A stretch of DNA of 64,000 nt, taken from contig CAVRDK010000001.1 of assembly GCA_963719855.1 (NCBI GenBank), positions 124,001 through 188,000 of the forward strand, given 5' to 3'. Within the stretch, counting starts at the first letter, position 1; every line of letters starts with the position of its first letter. A model generated the notes under the pieces. The model saw only the letters and a list, made by a program, of their open reading frames with translations. It was not told the DNA's origin and ran no database searches. The position numbers were made by a program, and so were the translations under genes. Of the stretch, positions 1-7,762 are shown in pieces. The stretch comes from CAIQPV01 sp963719855. Its GTDB lineage: Bacteria > Pseudomonadota > Gammaproteobacteria > Burkholderiales > Gallionellaceae.

Positions 1-1
1 A

Positions 2-712
2 ACTCACGCTGTGATGTCGGATACGATAGACCGTGCATTGGAGCCTATTCCACAAGACCGTTATCCGGATATACGCTCGTTTATTGAGGCGCTGAGGGGT
101 GCGAAGCAAAGTGCAAGCCAGACAAGTCGGACGAACCAGACAAACCAGGCAGGATCCGCGAACCTGAAAGATTGGATTAATCAACACCGTATGATAGTTG
201 GCATAGGAGGAATCCTGTGGGGAGCTGTATTGATCGCTGCATACATGTCACACCAAAACTCACAAAAGCAAATCCAGTTAAATTGGGAAAAATGGCAGTT
301 TGAGATGACAGCGACATTCGACCAAACTGAGAGCTTAAAGGGAGAACCAGATGTGCGAGTTAAAGCATGGAAGAAGTTTTTAGCAAGCTACGCCAAAGAT
401 AACCCGTATAGTACAGAGGACGAAAAACTGAGAGAGCAAGGTGAAACTCATAAACAGGAAGCCGAAACGGAGATGAAAGAGGCGGAACTGGAAGCCAAAA
501 CCAGGGCAAAAGCCGCTCAGCAGCAGATGCGCCAAGCGCAAACGCAGATGCGTCAAGCTCAAATCGCTCAACAGCAGATGCGCCAAACGCAAACCGCTCA
601 ACAGCAGATACTCCAAGCGCAAGCCGCTCAACAACAACAACTGCTGCAAGCACAAAGAGACAAAGCCGTCACTGATGCCGGGTTCGCGCTTTTTAATCGT
701 CTGCTACACTAA
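2..712 (+). CDS. C-terminal part of a membrane-anchored Ser/Thr protein kinase (5' end outside window)
   Basis: The reading frame is open from base 2, so the gene starts upstream. The first residues (ALEPIPQDRYPDIRSFIEAL) match the C-terminal helix of Hanks-type kinase domains, which usually end in a 'DRYxSxxEFxxAL' pattern. The catalytic loop lies outside the window. After the kinase remnant come a Ser/Thr/Gln-rich linker, one transmembrane helix around residues 62-80, and a Gln/Ala-rich coiled coil (about residues 160-225) built on repeats of the type QMRQAQ. Kinases with this layout phosphorylate cytoplasmic targets and sense through the part beyond the membrane. The neighbouring PEGA and TssQ-like genes hint at a type VI secretion setting. 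The kinase call is inferred from a short stretch. Confidence 0.6.
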   Translation, partial: THAVMSDTIDRALEPIPQDRYPDIRSFIEALRGAKQSASQTSRTNQTNQAGSANLKDWINQHRMIVGIGGILWGAVLIAAYMSHQNSQKQIQLNWEKWQFEMTATFDQTESLKGEPDVRVKAWKKFLASYAKDNPYSTEDEKLREQGETHKQEAETEMKEAELEAKTRAKAAQQQMRQAQTQMRQAQIAQQQMRQTQTAQQQILQAQAAQQQQLLQAQRDKAVTDAGFALFNRLLH

Positions 713-739
713 GAAAAAACAAGCCCAAGCTAGGTGCTG

Positions 740-767
740 CGACATGCAAACGATTGTTTGCATGTCG
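740..767. terminator. Perfect 12-bp palindrome after the kinase gene
   Basis: CGACATGCAAAC and its exact reverse complement are separated by a 4-base loop (GATT), about 27 bases after the kinase stop codon. It could end the kinase transcript, but no T-run follows. An operator for the gene starting at 814 is an alternative. Confidence 0.4.
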
Positions 768-813
768 TCATTCCGTCAAACTTAAAAGCATTAGCTAAAC
801 TTTTGGGGGAAAT

Positions 814-1458
814 ATGTTTATTGGTATTGCATCATTTGGCCTGGCTTTGCTGCTGGCATTGACTGTTTTAATGGTGTCGGAATGCACTCACTTACCGCCG
901 AATCCATCAGATAAAGCTACCGCACTTGTTGCAACTCATAAAGACTCTGGCGGCTCACAACCTCAATCGCAAGCAACGCAACAACAGCAAAAATCAACTG
1001 GATGGTTAGGCATAGGAACTTTTTTTGAAGACTCCAAGAAGTCCATCGCAGGTGCAGTGGGCGCGAAAACAGGAGCCTGCGGCAATGATTTGGCTATTCT
1101 CGGCGAATGGACTGCAGTAACAAATAAATCCAGGAATACCATGACATTATCTTTCACTGACTGCGAAGAAAAGGTTACGACCAAAAACGTTGGCTTTGGC
1201 ACATACTCCTATTCAACGAAGGGTGGTGTCTTGACGGGTAGGCTTTTATCGTGCAAGCCGGCCTATCTTGGACAAGTGGGCAGCACAGACATGGCGAATT
1301 ATAAAATAGAAGGCTCCATGCTTACCCTGACATCAGGCCGACAAGGGGCTTTTAGTTATAAAAGGGTAGGTGGCGCAGCGAATGGCCCTGTCCCTGTGAA
1401 TAAAACAGAAAGCGGAGAGAGCAGTTGGTTCCCCGATTTTAGTTTTATACATTTTTAA
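814..1458 (+). CDS. Hypothetical exported or membrane-anchored protein, 214 aa
   Basis: Not recognised. The ATG is preceded by a good ribosome binding site (GGGGGAAAT). The first ~22 residues are hydrophobic and end near VSEC, which could be a poor lipobox or just a membrane anchor. A low-complexity Ser/Gln/Thr linker (about residues 35-65) leads into a compact domain of about 110 residues. That domain has Cys residues at GACGND, FTDCEE and LSCKP and alternating beta-type sequence. It sits between the kinase gene and the convergent TssQ-like gene and may belong to the same system, but nothing in the sequence proves a function. Confidence 0.55.
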   Translation: MFIGIASFGLALLLALTVLMVSECTHLPPNPSDKATALVATHKDSGGSQPQSQATQQQQKSTGWLGIGTFFEDSKKSIAGAVGAKTGACGNDLAILGEWTAVTNKSRNTMTLSFTDCEEKVTTKNVGFGTYSYSTKGGVLTGRLLSCKPAYLGQVGSTDMANYKIEGSMLTLTSGRQGAFSYKRVGGAANGPVPVNKTESGESSWFPDFSFIHF

Positions 1459-1673
1459 GCCAAGCAGTCGTGCTCTTGCACAATTTGATGAGAATAATAC
1501 CGCCAACCAGTCAGAGCGGATTCTGTACCTTCCAAAATCCGCAAGACTATAGCTAACATCATAACTGATTAAGGTAAAGCTGCTCGTTCTTAACAGAGCT
1601 GCTTATTCATGTTAGGGGGATGATGTTCCTTATGCCATAACAGGCTAATCAGGTTGTTTAAAAACGCGCAGGT

Positions 1674-2084
1674 CTATTTTGCTGCGTACTTTGCTTTTTC
1701 GCTACGGAACACTGAACCCCATAAGGGATGTCCCGCCTCAGCGGGTTGTAAATCGAAAGCTGGATTAATCTCCAATGCTTTCCTGAATTCGGCACGACAC
1801 TGCTTTTCGCGCTTGGAAACGCAATAGATAAAAGCCAAGTACTTGTGCGCACTCACCTGATCTCCCTTGCTGCTCAAACCTAAATCAAGCGCTCCCTGCA
1901 GCGCCGCAATGGATGCTTTGAAATCGTCCTCGTTATAGTTTTTTATGCCACTGGAAAGTTTCTGTTCCGCGGGACCTCCCTTGGATATCGCCCCCTTGGA
2001 GGCCCCATCTGATGTGTTCATTGTGCCGCAAGCGCTTAACAAAAGTGCACCTGTTGCCAACAGTAGCAAGTGTATTGGTGACAT
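1674..2084 (-). CDS. tssQ: TssQ-like lipoprotein associated with type VI secretion
   Basis: The 136-aa product begins with a lipoprotein signal: a hydrophobic stretch ending LLLSACGT, with Cys19 as the lipidation site. The mature part reads like one or two TPR-type helical hairpins. It contains 'VSAHKYLAFIYCVSKREKQC' and then 'FRKALEINPAFDLQPAEAGH', a pattern I associate with the TssQ family of T6SS-linked lipoproteins in betaproteobacteria. AGGAG lies upstream of the ATG. It lies 9 bp downstream of the PEGA gene, so the two are probably one leftward operon. No T6SS structural gene is in view, so the link to that system is inferred. Confidence 0.6.
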   Translation of the reverse strand: MSPIHLLLLATGALLLSACGTMNTSDGASKGAISKGGPAEQKLSSGIKNYNEDDFKASIAALQGALDLGLSSKGDQVSAHKYLAFIYCVSKREKQCRAEFRKALEINPAFDLQPAEAGHPLWGSVFRSEKAKYAAK

Positions 2085-2093
2085 ATTCGACTC

Positions 2094-2633
2094 CTAATTA
2101 GAAAATATGTGTTGTACCTTTACTTCTTCGCCTACTCTGACTTGAATGTTTTGAGTATAGGCTGGGAAAGTAGTATTACGAATTTCGATTGTGTGTTTCC
2201 CTATTACTACCTTCAATGTTGTCAAGGGCGGGCTGATGCCCTGCATCTTGCCATCCAGATAGACTTCACCCCAAGGTCTGGCGGAAACCTTGATTGGCAC
2301 AGTAGTGAGTGAAGCAGGCTTATGTTCTATGACCTTGGGGTGAGCAGTCGAATGCTTCCGATCACTTGTCTTTGGGTTATCCGGCTTGCCATCTACGCTC
2401 ATTTGGGCGGCCACCTGATTACTACTTGATCCCTCAGCACTGTCCGCTTGGGGCACTGCAGATGCGGATACCGACTGAGAATTGTTCGCCACCTGCTCTT
2501 GTCCAACATTCGGCGGAATGGATGCTTCGCTATTTCCATTTCGTGATAGATTTAAAACTAACATACCGATCAGTACCAAGGGTACGCCAATCACGCCAAT
2601 ATAAATTGCAAGTTGCTTAAATTCAATCCTCAT
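2094..2633 (-). CDS. PEGA-domain membrane protein, 179 aa
   Basis: The start at 2633 is chosen over an upstream in-frame ATG because AAAGGAGG lies 5 bases before it. Residues ~8-28 form one transmembrane helix, followed by a Ser/Asn/Ala-rich linker and a C-terminal PEGA domain (SARPWGEVYLDGKMQGISPP... to the end). The PEGA domain is an extracytoplasmic beta fold often attached to bacterial Ser/Thr kinases. Position next to a kinase gene and TssQ suggests an envelope sensing or anchoring role; this is inference. The 9-bp gap to the next gene supports co-transcription. Confidence 0.65.
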   Translation of the reverse strand: MRIEFKQLAIYIGVIGVPLVLIGMLVLNLSRNGNSEASIPPNVGQEQVANNSQSVSASAVPQADSAEGSSSNQVAAQMSVDGKPDNPKTSDRKHSTAHPKVIEHKPASLTTVPIKVSARPWGEVYLDGKMQGISPPLTTLKVVIGKHTIEIRNTTFPAYTQNIQVRVGEEVKVQHIFSN

Positions 2634-2940
2634 ATTCCTCCTTTCCACCGAGATTAAGTCTAAGGCTAATAGGCTTTTAGTGCAATACTCAGTCAATCAT
2701 GCTGACTAGTAACGCCATACTAAGGCGAAGTGAGCGCCACTCAGTTTTTCGTCTTCAAGCGAGTGAATATCATGCTAACAGTTTTGAATCTGGTTGAGTG
2801 ATTAGAGAGTTATCTGGGTAGCGATCCTGATCTGCTGTTTTCAGGAAAATTGTTTAGCGATGAGAGGATCTTCGCCCAACCAGACTAATACTGGTAGCAT
2901 GTACACCTGTTGGAATACGAAAAACCAAGAGAACTTTGCC
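2634..2940. other. Divergent intergenic region upstream of hypC and the PEGA gene
   Basis: About 300 bases with no convincing gene. It must hold promoters for both the leftward PEGA-tssQ pair and the rightward hydrogenase accessory genes. I could not identify a good sigma-70, sigma-54 or FNR-type site by eye. Confidence 0.4.
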
Positions 2941-3210
2941 ATGTGTTTAGGCATCCCAATGCAAGTTGTCGAACTCGATGGTGCCTTTGCTTGGTGCGAA
3001 GGGCGTGATCGGCGCGAGCGACTTAATACTCTCTGGCTGGGAGAAACATTACCCGGCGACTGGGTGTATGCCGTGCTGGGCCAGGCCCGCGAAAAACTGA
3101 CGGCGCAACGGGCAGCCGAAATAAACCTTGCTCTTGATGGCGTTGAGGCAGCTTTGCAAGGTGAGACCAATCTCGATGCCTATTTTCCCGATCTCACGAC
3201 ACACCGATGA
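2941..3210 (+). CDS. hypC: Hydrogenase maturation chaperone HypC/HupF family
   Basis: The 89-aa protein starts MCLGIPMQV, the hallmark N-terminus in which Cys2 (after Met removal) binds the iron precursor and the immature hydrogenase large subunit. An open frame extends 27 codons upstream, but the conserved MCLGIP places the start at 2941. The body has the small beta-barrel pattern of the family (GDWVYAVLGQAREKL). Its stop codon overlaps the ATG of hupK by 4 bp. It lies upstream of a structural hydrogenase operon and presumably serves it. HypA, B, D, E and F are not in the window. Confidence 0.92.
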   Translation: MCLGIPMQVVELDGAFAWCEGRDRRERLNTLWLGETLPGDWVYAVLGQAREKLTAQRAAEINLALDGVEAALQGETNLDAYFPDLTTHR

Positions 3211-4175
3211 ACCCCAGCTTTGATGTCGGCTGCGTGCGACTGCAACTAACTTGTGTCGATGGACGTGTCAGCGCGGTGCGAGTCGGCATCGAGCGCCCTG
3301 ACGTGGCGCGAGCCTTGCGTGGCCGCACGGCAGCTCAGGCGGCGCAATTGGTTCCTTTGTTGTTTGCTCTATGTGGACAAGCCCAGACTCGCGCAGCAGT
3401 GCAGGCGCTGGCTGCCGCGCGCGGTGAGGAATGTGTACCGCAAATAGATACTGGCGTTCAACAGGAAGTGTTGCGCGAGCATCTTTGGCGCTGGCTGCTC
3501 GATCTTCCACCGCTGCTGGGGGTGGATGCATTGCAGCATGAGTTCGTCGCCGCTGCGGGATGGGTCACAGAAAGCCGTCGCGACGAGTTGCACAAGTTGC
3601 TGACTAGTCCGCACATCCTGGCGCTTCACCAGCGTTTGCAACAGCTAGAAGAGCCATATCCCATTTCATCCCGTTTGTTGCCAGCGCTTGATGCGATAAG
3701 TTCGTTGGAAAAATGGCCGCGATTGAGTTCCAGATTTTGTCGTCTGCCGGATTGGTGCGGCATGGCAGCAGAGACCGGTGCTATCGCACGACAACAGCAA
3801 AAGGATAAAAAAACGACATCGTTTTCTTCCGACCGCTGGCTGGCACGTTTCGATGAACTATTGGACTGGGCGACCGGTGATGACAAAGTCGGGGCGGGTG
3901 GTACCGTGAGCGCGGTACAGGTTTCACACAGCATCGGTCGCGCACTCGTAGAGACTGCCCGTGGCATATTGATGCATGAGATCGTGCTCGATGGGGAGCG
4001 AATCGCAGATTACATGATCGTCGCGCCGACCGAATGGAACTTTCACCCGCAGGGAATTCTAGTTGATTATCTGCTGGGGCATAAAGTCTGGGATCGAAAT
4101 GCTTTGCAACAGCATGTTGCACGCACCGTAGCTGCGCTCGATCCCTGCGTGCCTTGGGTGCTGGAATGGGCGTGA
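3207..4175 (+). CDS. hupK: Hydrogenase accessory protein HupK/HoxV (large-subunit-like)
   Basis: The 322-aa product is a degenerate relative of the [NiFe] large subunit. Its C-terminal part (about residues 230-322) keeps the large-subunit scaffold, including 'ETARGILMHEIVLDGERIAD', 'VAPTEWNFHPQG' and 'AALDPCVPW'. It lacks the paired CxxC nickel ligands: only one Cys remains in the place of the usual DPCxxC. HupK and HoxV are thought to help load the Fe(CN)2CO group together with HypC. It is translationally coupled at both ends: 4-bp overlap with hypC and 10-bp overlap with hupD. Confidence 0.8.
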   Translation: MNPSFDVGCVRLQLTCVDGRVSAVRVGIERPDVARALRGRTAAQAAQLVPLLFALCGQAQTRAAVQALAAARGEECVPQIDTGVQQEVLREHLWRWLLDLPPLLGVDALQHEFVAAAGWVTESRRDELHKLLTSPHILALHQRLQQLEEPYPISSRLLPALDAISSLEKWPRLSSRFCRLPDWCGMAAETGAIARQQQKDKKTTSFSSDRWLARFDELLDWATGDDKVGAGGTVSAVQVSHSIGRALVETARGILMHEIVLDGERIADYMIVAPTEWNFHPQGILVDYLLGHKVWDRNALQQHVARTVAALDPCVPWVLEWA

Positions 4176-4660
4176 AGATACTCGTGCTGGGCATCGGCAA
4201 TACGCTACTTTCCGACGAAGGTGTTGGCATTGTTGCCATGCGTGAACTGGAAGCGCAATTCGGTGCGCGCGAGGATATGGAATTCCTCGATGGCGGCACG
4301 TTGTCTTTTACGCTGGCCGTGCCGATCAGCGAATGCACCGCCTTGCTGGTGATTGATGCCGCCGAGCTTGGCTCTGCGCCGGGCACGGTGCGCAGCTTCG
4401 AAGGCGATGAGATGGATCGTTTTCTGGGCGAGAATCGCAAGAGTAGCGTGCATGAAGTGGGGTTGCTCGACCTGATGTCTATCTCCCTCCTGACCGGACA
4501 CTGGCCGGAAAACCGCGCGCTTATTGGGGTTCAGCCGACTCTGGTGGGTTGGGGGGAGGAGCTGACGCCAGAGGTTGCGGCGGCGATGCCGGAAGTATGC
4601 GCCGCCGCTTCCGAGATCATCGGTCGTTTTGTAGTCACGGTGCCTAATGATGTGAATTGA
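4166..4660 (+). CDS. hupD: Hydrogenase maturation endopeptidase (HupD/HyaD family)
   Basis: This 164-aa protease trims the C-terminal tail of the large subunit after nickel insertion. The N-terminal motif VLGIGNTLLSDEGVG carries the first metal-binding acid, VIDAAELG the Asp, and SSVHEVGLLDLM the His of the family's nickel-recognition triad. I choose the ATG at 4166 over an in-frame TTG at 4154, since MGVKILVLGIGN is the normal N-terminus. It overlaps the end of hupK. Its likely substrate, HynL, ends DPCIACAVH plus 15 residues, exactly the expected cleavable tail. Confidence 0.9.
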   Translation: MGVKILVLGIGNTLLSDEGVGIVAMRELEAQFGAREDMEFLDGGTLSFTLAVPISECTALLVIDAAELGSAPGTVRSFEGDEMDRFLGENRKSSVHEVGLLDLMSISLLTGHWPENRALIGVQPTLVGWGEELTPEVAAAMPEVCAAASEIIGRFVVTVPNDVN

Positions 4661-4725
4661 CCTTGCTGGATCAAGCGCGCAGAATGCCCAAGTTGCAACG
4701 TTAATTCCGATCACGAGGAGTCAAC

Positions 4726-5841
4726 ATGAAGCAATCAGCGCAATTGGATACATTACCTGGAACAGTAGGTGAGGGCTTGGCGCAGCGCGGTATCAACCGC
4801 CGCGAATTTCTCAAGTTCTGTGCTAATTTGGCTGCGCTTCTGGCATTGCCACCTTCGATGGCGAGCGCGATGGCAGAGGCGATCTCCAAGGCTCGACGAC
4901 AATCGGTGATCTGGCTTTCTTTTCAGGAATGCACCGGCTGCACCGAATCCATCACGCGTTCGCATTCGCCGACGCTGGAAAATCTGATTTTCGACCTAAT
5001 CTCGCTCGACTACCATCACACGCTGCAAGCGGCTTCGGGGGAGGCTGCCGAACAGGCTCGTAAACAGGCGATGAAAGACAATGAGGGCAAGTATCTGCTG
5101 ATTGTAGATGGCGCTATTCCGATGGGCAATCCCGGTTTCTCCACTATTGCCGGTATCAGTAACTACGACATGCTGATAGAAACCGCCAAGGGCGCGGCAG
5201 CCATCGTCGCGGTAGGAACCTGCGCGACCTACGGCGGCATTCCCAAGGCCGCCCCGAACCCGACGGGTGCGGTTGCGGTAAGCGACATCATCAAGGATAA
5301 ACCCATCATCAACGTTCCCGGCTGCCCACCGATTCCGGTGGTGATGACCGGGGTATTGGCATATTTCCTGACTTTCGGCAGCGTCCCCGAACTGGATGCA
5401 TTGGGTCGCCCAAAATCATTTTACGGCGATACGATTCATGACCGTTGTTACCGCCGACCTTTCTATGACCAAGGTAAATTCGCGCAGAGTTTCGACGATG
5501 ATGCGGCACGTCAAGGCTGGTGCTTATTCAAGCTCGGCTGCAAAGGGCCGGTGACTTACAACTCCTGTGCCACAGCCAAGTGGAACGATGGCACCAGTTT
5601 CCCCATTCAGTCCGGCCACGGCTGCATAGGATGTTCCGAGCCGAACTTCTGGGATGCAGGGCCGTTCTACAAAGCCTTGTCCATGCCGGTGTCTGCGACA
5701 CCTTCCATGCTCGGCGCGGCGGCAGCAGTCGGCGCGGCAGCAGGGGTGGCGATCACTTGGCACAACCGCTCGACCAAGGCAGCGGCAAAAGCCGCACACG
5801 AAAAAATGACGGTGCAGGAACTGACGCGGGAGGATAAATGA
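4726..5841 (+). CDS. hynS: Isp-type [NiFe] hydrogenase small subunit
   Basis: The 371-aa electron-transfer subunit has a twin-arginine signal (INRREFLKF, residues ~24-32), so the folded heterodimer should be exported. The proximal cluster motif is ECTGCTES. Glycine, not a supernumerary Cys, sits between the two Cys, so the proximal cluster should be a standard [4Fe-4S], unlike the oxygen-tolerant group 1d enzymes. Further cluster ligands are at GTCATYGG, VPGCPP, HDRCYRR, GWCLFKLGCKGP, YNSC and HGCIGCSEP. A C-terminal Ala/Gly-rich helix (about 327-345) probably anchors it in the membrane. GAGGAG precedes the ATG, and it overlaps isp1 by 4 bp. Confidence 0.93.
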   Translation: MKQSAQLDTLPGTVGEGLAQRGINRREFLKFCANLAALLALPPSMASAMAEAISKARRQSVIWLSFQECTGCTESITRSHSPTLENLIFDLISLDYHHTLQAASGEAAEQARKQAMKDNEGKYLLIVDGAIPMGNPGFSTIAGISNYDMLIETAKGAAAIVAVGTCATYGGIPKAAPNPTGAVAVSDIIKDKPIINVPGCPPIPVVMTGVLAYFLTFGSVPELDALGRPKSFYGDTIHDRCYRRPFYDQGKFAQSFDDDAARQGWCLFKLGCKGPVTYNSCATAKWNDGTSFPIQSGHGCIGCSEPNFWDAGPFYKALSMPVSATPSMLGAAAAVGAAAGVAITWHNRSTKAAAKAAHEKMTVQELTREDK

Positions 5842-6497
5842 ACCATCTCGATCTCCTGACGTTCGCGCGCGGCAGTGCGTTGAACTGGGCATTAGTGCTG
5901 TTCGTTGCAGGCATCGTGTTGCGTCTGTTTGAGATATTCGGACTCGGTCGCAAAGCCGATCTGGCAAGTCCGCGCACCAACAGTCCCGGCAGTGGTTGGC
6001 GCACTATCGTCACGCGCTCTTTTTCTTCACATGAGCGGTTGAAACGCCACGCGATAACTTACTTTGGCGGTTATGTGTTTCACCTTGGAATGCTGGTGAC
6101 GATCTTTTCTTTTGCGCCACACATTGAATTTTTTCACGGCATGACTGGGTTTGGCTGGCCGAATTTGCCTACACCGCTGGTTGATGCTTCGGCGGTGTCT
6201 GCGATAGTGGCTTTGGGTGTGATCCTCGTGCATCGACTCAATAATTCGGTGATGCGCATGTTGTCCGGCGTCGGTGATTATGCCGCCTGGGCGATAACGT
6301 TACTGCCCTTGCTGACAGGTTATCTGGCCTATCACCACCTGTTTGTGGAATACACCCTGATGTTGGCGCTGCACTTGTTCTCGGTAGAGTTGCTGCTGGT
6401 GTTGCTGCCGTTTACCAAGCTGTTCCACAGTTTTTCCGTGTTCATTTCGCGTTGGTATAACGGTGACATCTCTGGGCGCAAAGGAGTGGCATCATGA
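5838..6497 (+). CDS. isp1: Isp1, membrane cytochrome b subunit of the hydrogenase
   Basis: The 219-aa integral membrane protein is related to NarI and HmcE-type cytochrome b. I count five helices, roughly residues 15-35, 70-90, 115-137, 145-167 and 170-198. Histidines suited to heme ligation are in FHLGM, AYHHLF, LALHLFSVE and KLFHSF. In the hynS-isp1-isp2-hynL arrangement, Isp1 links the periplasmic hydrogenase to the quinone pool or to Isp2. Four-bp overlaps with both neighbours indicate translational coupling. Confidence 0.85.
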   Translation: MNHLDLLTFARGSALNWALVLFVAGIVLRLFEIFGLGRKADLASPRTNSPGSGWRTIVTRSFSSHERLKRHAITYFGGYVFHLGMLVTIFSFAPHIEFFHGMTGFGWPNLPTPLVDASAVSAIVALGVILVHRLNNSVMRMLSGVGDYAAWAITLLPLLTGYLAYHHLFVEYTLMLALHLFSVELLLVLLPFTKLFHSFSVFISRWYNGDISGRKGVAS

Positions 6498-7762
6498 GCG
6501 CAACTCTCGCCAAGGGCATCAACGCCTTCAAGGAAGTGATCGATGCGCCTATTGCCAGCTTCTTTTCCAGTTGCGTGCATTGCGGGCTGTGTGCAGAAGC
6601 GTGTCTGTTCTATACCGAAACCGGCGAGGCAAAATACACGCCGATCCACAAACTGGAGCCCTTGCGTCGCATCTGGCGGCAGGAATACACCCTGCTGGGT
6701 AGTTTGGGCAAATTGCTCGGCTTGACCAAACCTGTGACGGACGCAGAGCTGACGGAGTGGGAACCGCTGGTCTATGACAGTTGCACGCTGTGCGGTCGCT
6801 GCTCCATGGTTTGCCCGGTAGGTAACGATCTCACCTACATGATCCGCAAGATGCGTGAAGGCATGTCGGCATCGGGCCATGCGCCGCAAGACCTGATTGA
6901 TGCGACGACACGCTCCATCACCGTCGGCAGCCCAATGAATATCAAGTGGCCTGCGGTGTTGGCGCAGATCAACCATGTACAGGCCGAGACCGGCATCGAG
7001 GTGTCGGTGGAACGCGAAGGCGCGGACTATCTGGTGTTGATGTCCTCGATGGAGATCATCAACTTTCCCGAATACCTGTCTGCGCTGAGTCGCATCTTCA
7101 AGCAAGCCGGGGTGTCCTGGACACTGGCATCGGATGCATTCGAAGCGACCAACAGCGGCATTCAGATCGGCTCTTCCGACTTGGCGCGCGAGATCGTCAG
7201 CCGCATTGTGGTGGCAGCAGAGCGTTTGCAGGTCAAGTGCGTGATCAGCCCGGAATGCGGTCATGCTTTTACTGCGCTACGATGGGAAGGGCCGAACCTG
7301 ATGGGCAGACCTTTCGGCTTCGAGGTAAAGCATATCCTCGAAGTGCTGGATGAACTGCACAAGGCTGGCAAACTCAAGACCAAGGGCAAAGATCAGCGCC
7401 CGCTGACATATCACGATCCCTGCCAAATCGCCCGGCGCGGCGGCGTGGTGGAACAACCGCGCCGCTTGCTGAAAGAGGTCGCCGCAGATTTTCGCGAAAT
7501 GCCCGATGCCGGCGTGATGAACTGGTGTTGCGGCGGCGGTGGCGGCGTTTCCGCCATCGCGCGCGCCGAGCCGTTGCGCCTGCAAGCTTTCAAGCACAAG
7601 AAGATGCAGATCGAAGCCACGGGCGTGCAGACGTTGATTACCGCCTGCGCCAATTGCCGCATCGTGGTGGAAGAGGCGCTTGAGCATTACCACATGAATG
7701 TCGAAGTAATCGGTCTGACCGAATTGCTCGCTCAATATCTAGTTGAGGAAAATACACCATGA
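6494..7762 (+). CDS. isp2: Isp2, HdrD-like iron-sulfur subunit of the hydrogenase
   Basis: The 422-aa protein combines two [4Fe-4S] ferredoxin motifs (CVHCGLCAEACL near residue 28 and CTLCGRCSMVCPVGND near 97) with two CCG-type cysteine-rich regions. The second of these is obvious as NWCCGGGGG followed by TACANC near the C-terminus. The first is reduced: only VISPECGHAF is evident. The layout matches HdrD/GlpC-type proteins and Isp2 of Isp hydrogenases, which probably pass hydrogenase electrons to a cytoplasmic acceptor. It lies between isp1 and hynL with 4-bp overlaps on each side. Confidence 0.85.
   Translation: MSATLAKGINAFKEVIDAPIASFFSSCVHCGLCAEACLFYTETGEAKYTPIHKLEPLRRIWRQEYTLLGSLGKLLGLTKPVTDAELTEWEPLVYDSCTLCGRCSMVCPVGNDLTYMIRKMREGMSASGHAPQDLIDATTRSITVGSPMNIKWPAVLAQINHVQAETGIEVSVEREGADYLVLMSSMEIINFPEYLSALSRIFKQAGVSWTLASDAFEATNSGIQIGSSDLAREIVSRIVVAAERLQVKCVISPECGHAFTALRWEGPNLMGRPFGFEVKHILEVLDELHKAGKLKTKGKDQRPLTYHDPCQIARRGGVVEQPRRLLKEVAADFREMPDAGVMNWCCGGGGGVSAIARAEPLRLQAFKHKKMQIEATGVQTLITACANCRIVVEEALEHYHMNVEVIGLTELLAQYLVEENTP

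Noticed and set aside
6332..7264. 310-codon open frame on the minus strand
   Set aside because: Antisense to isp1 and isp2, whose motifs are unambiguous.
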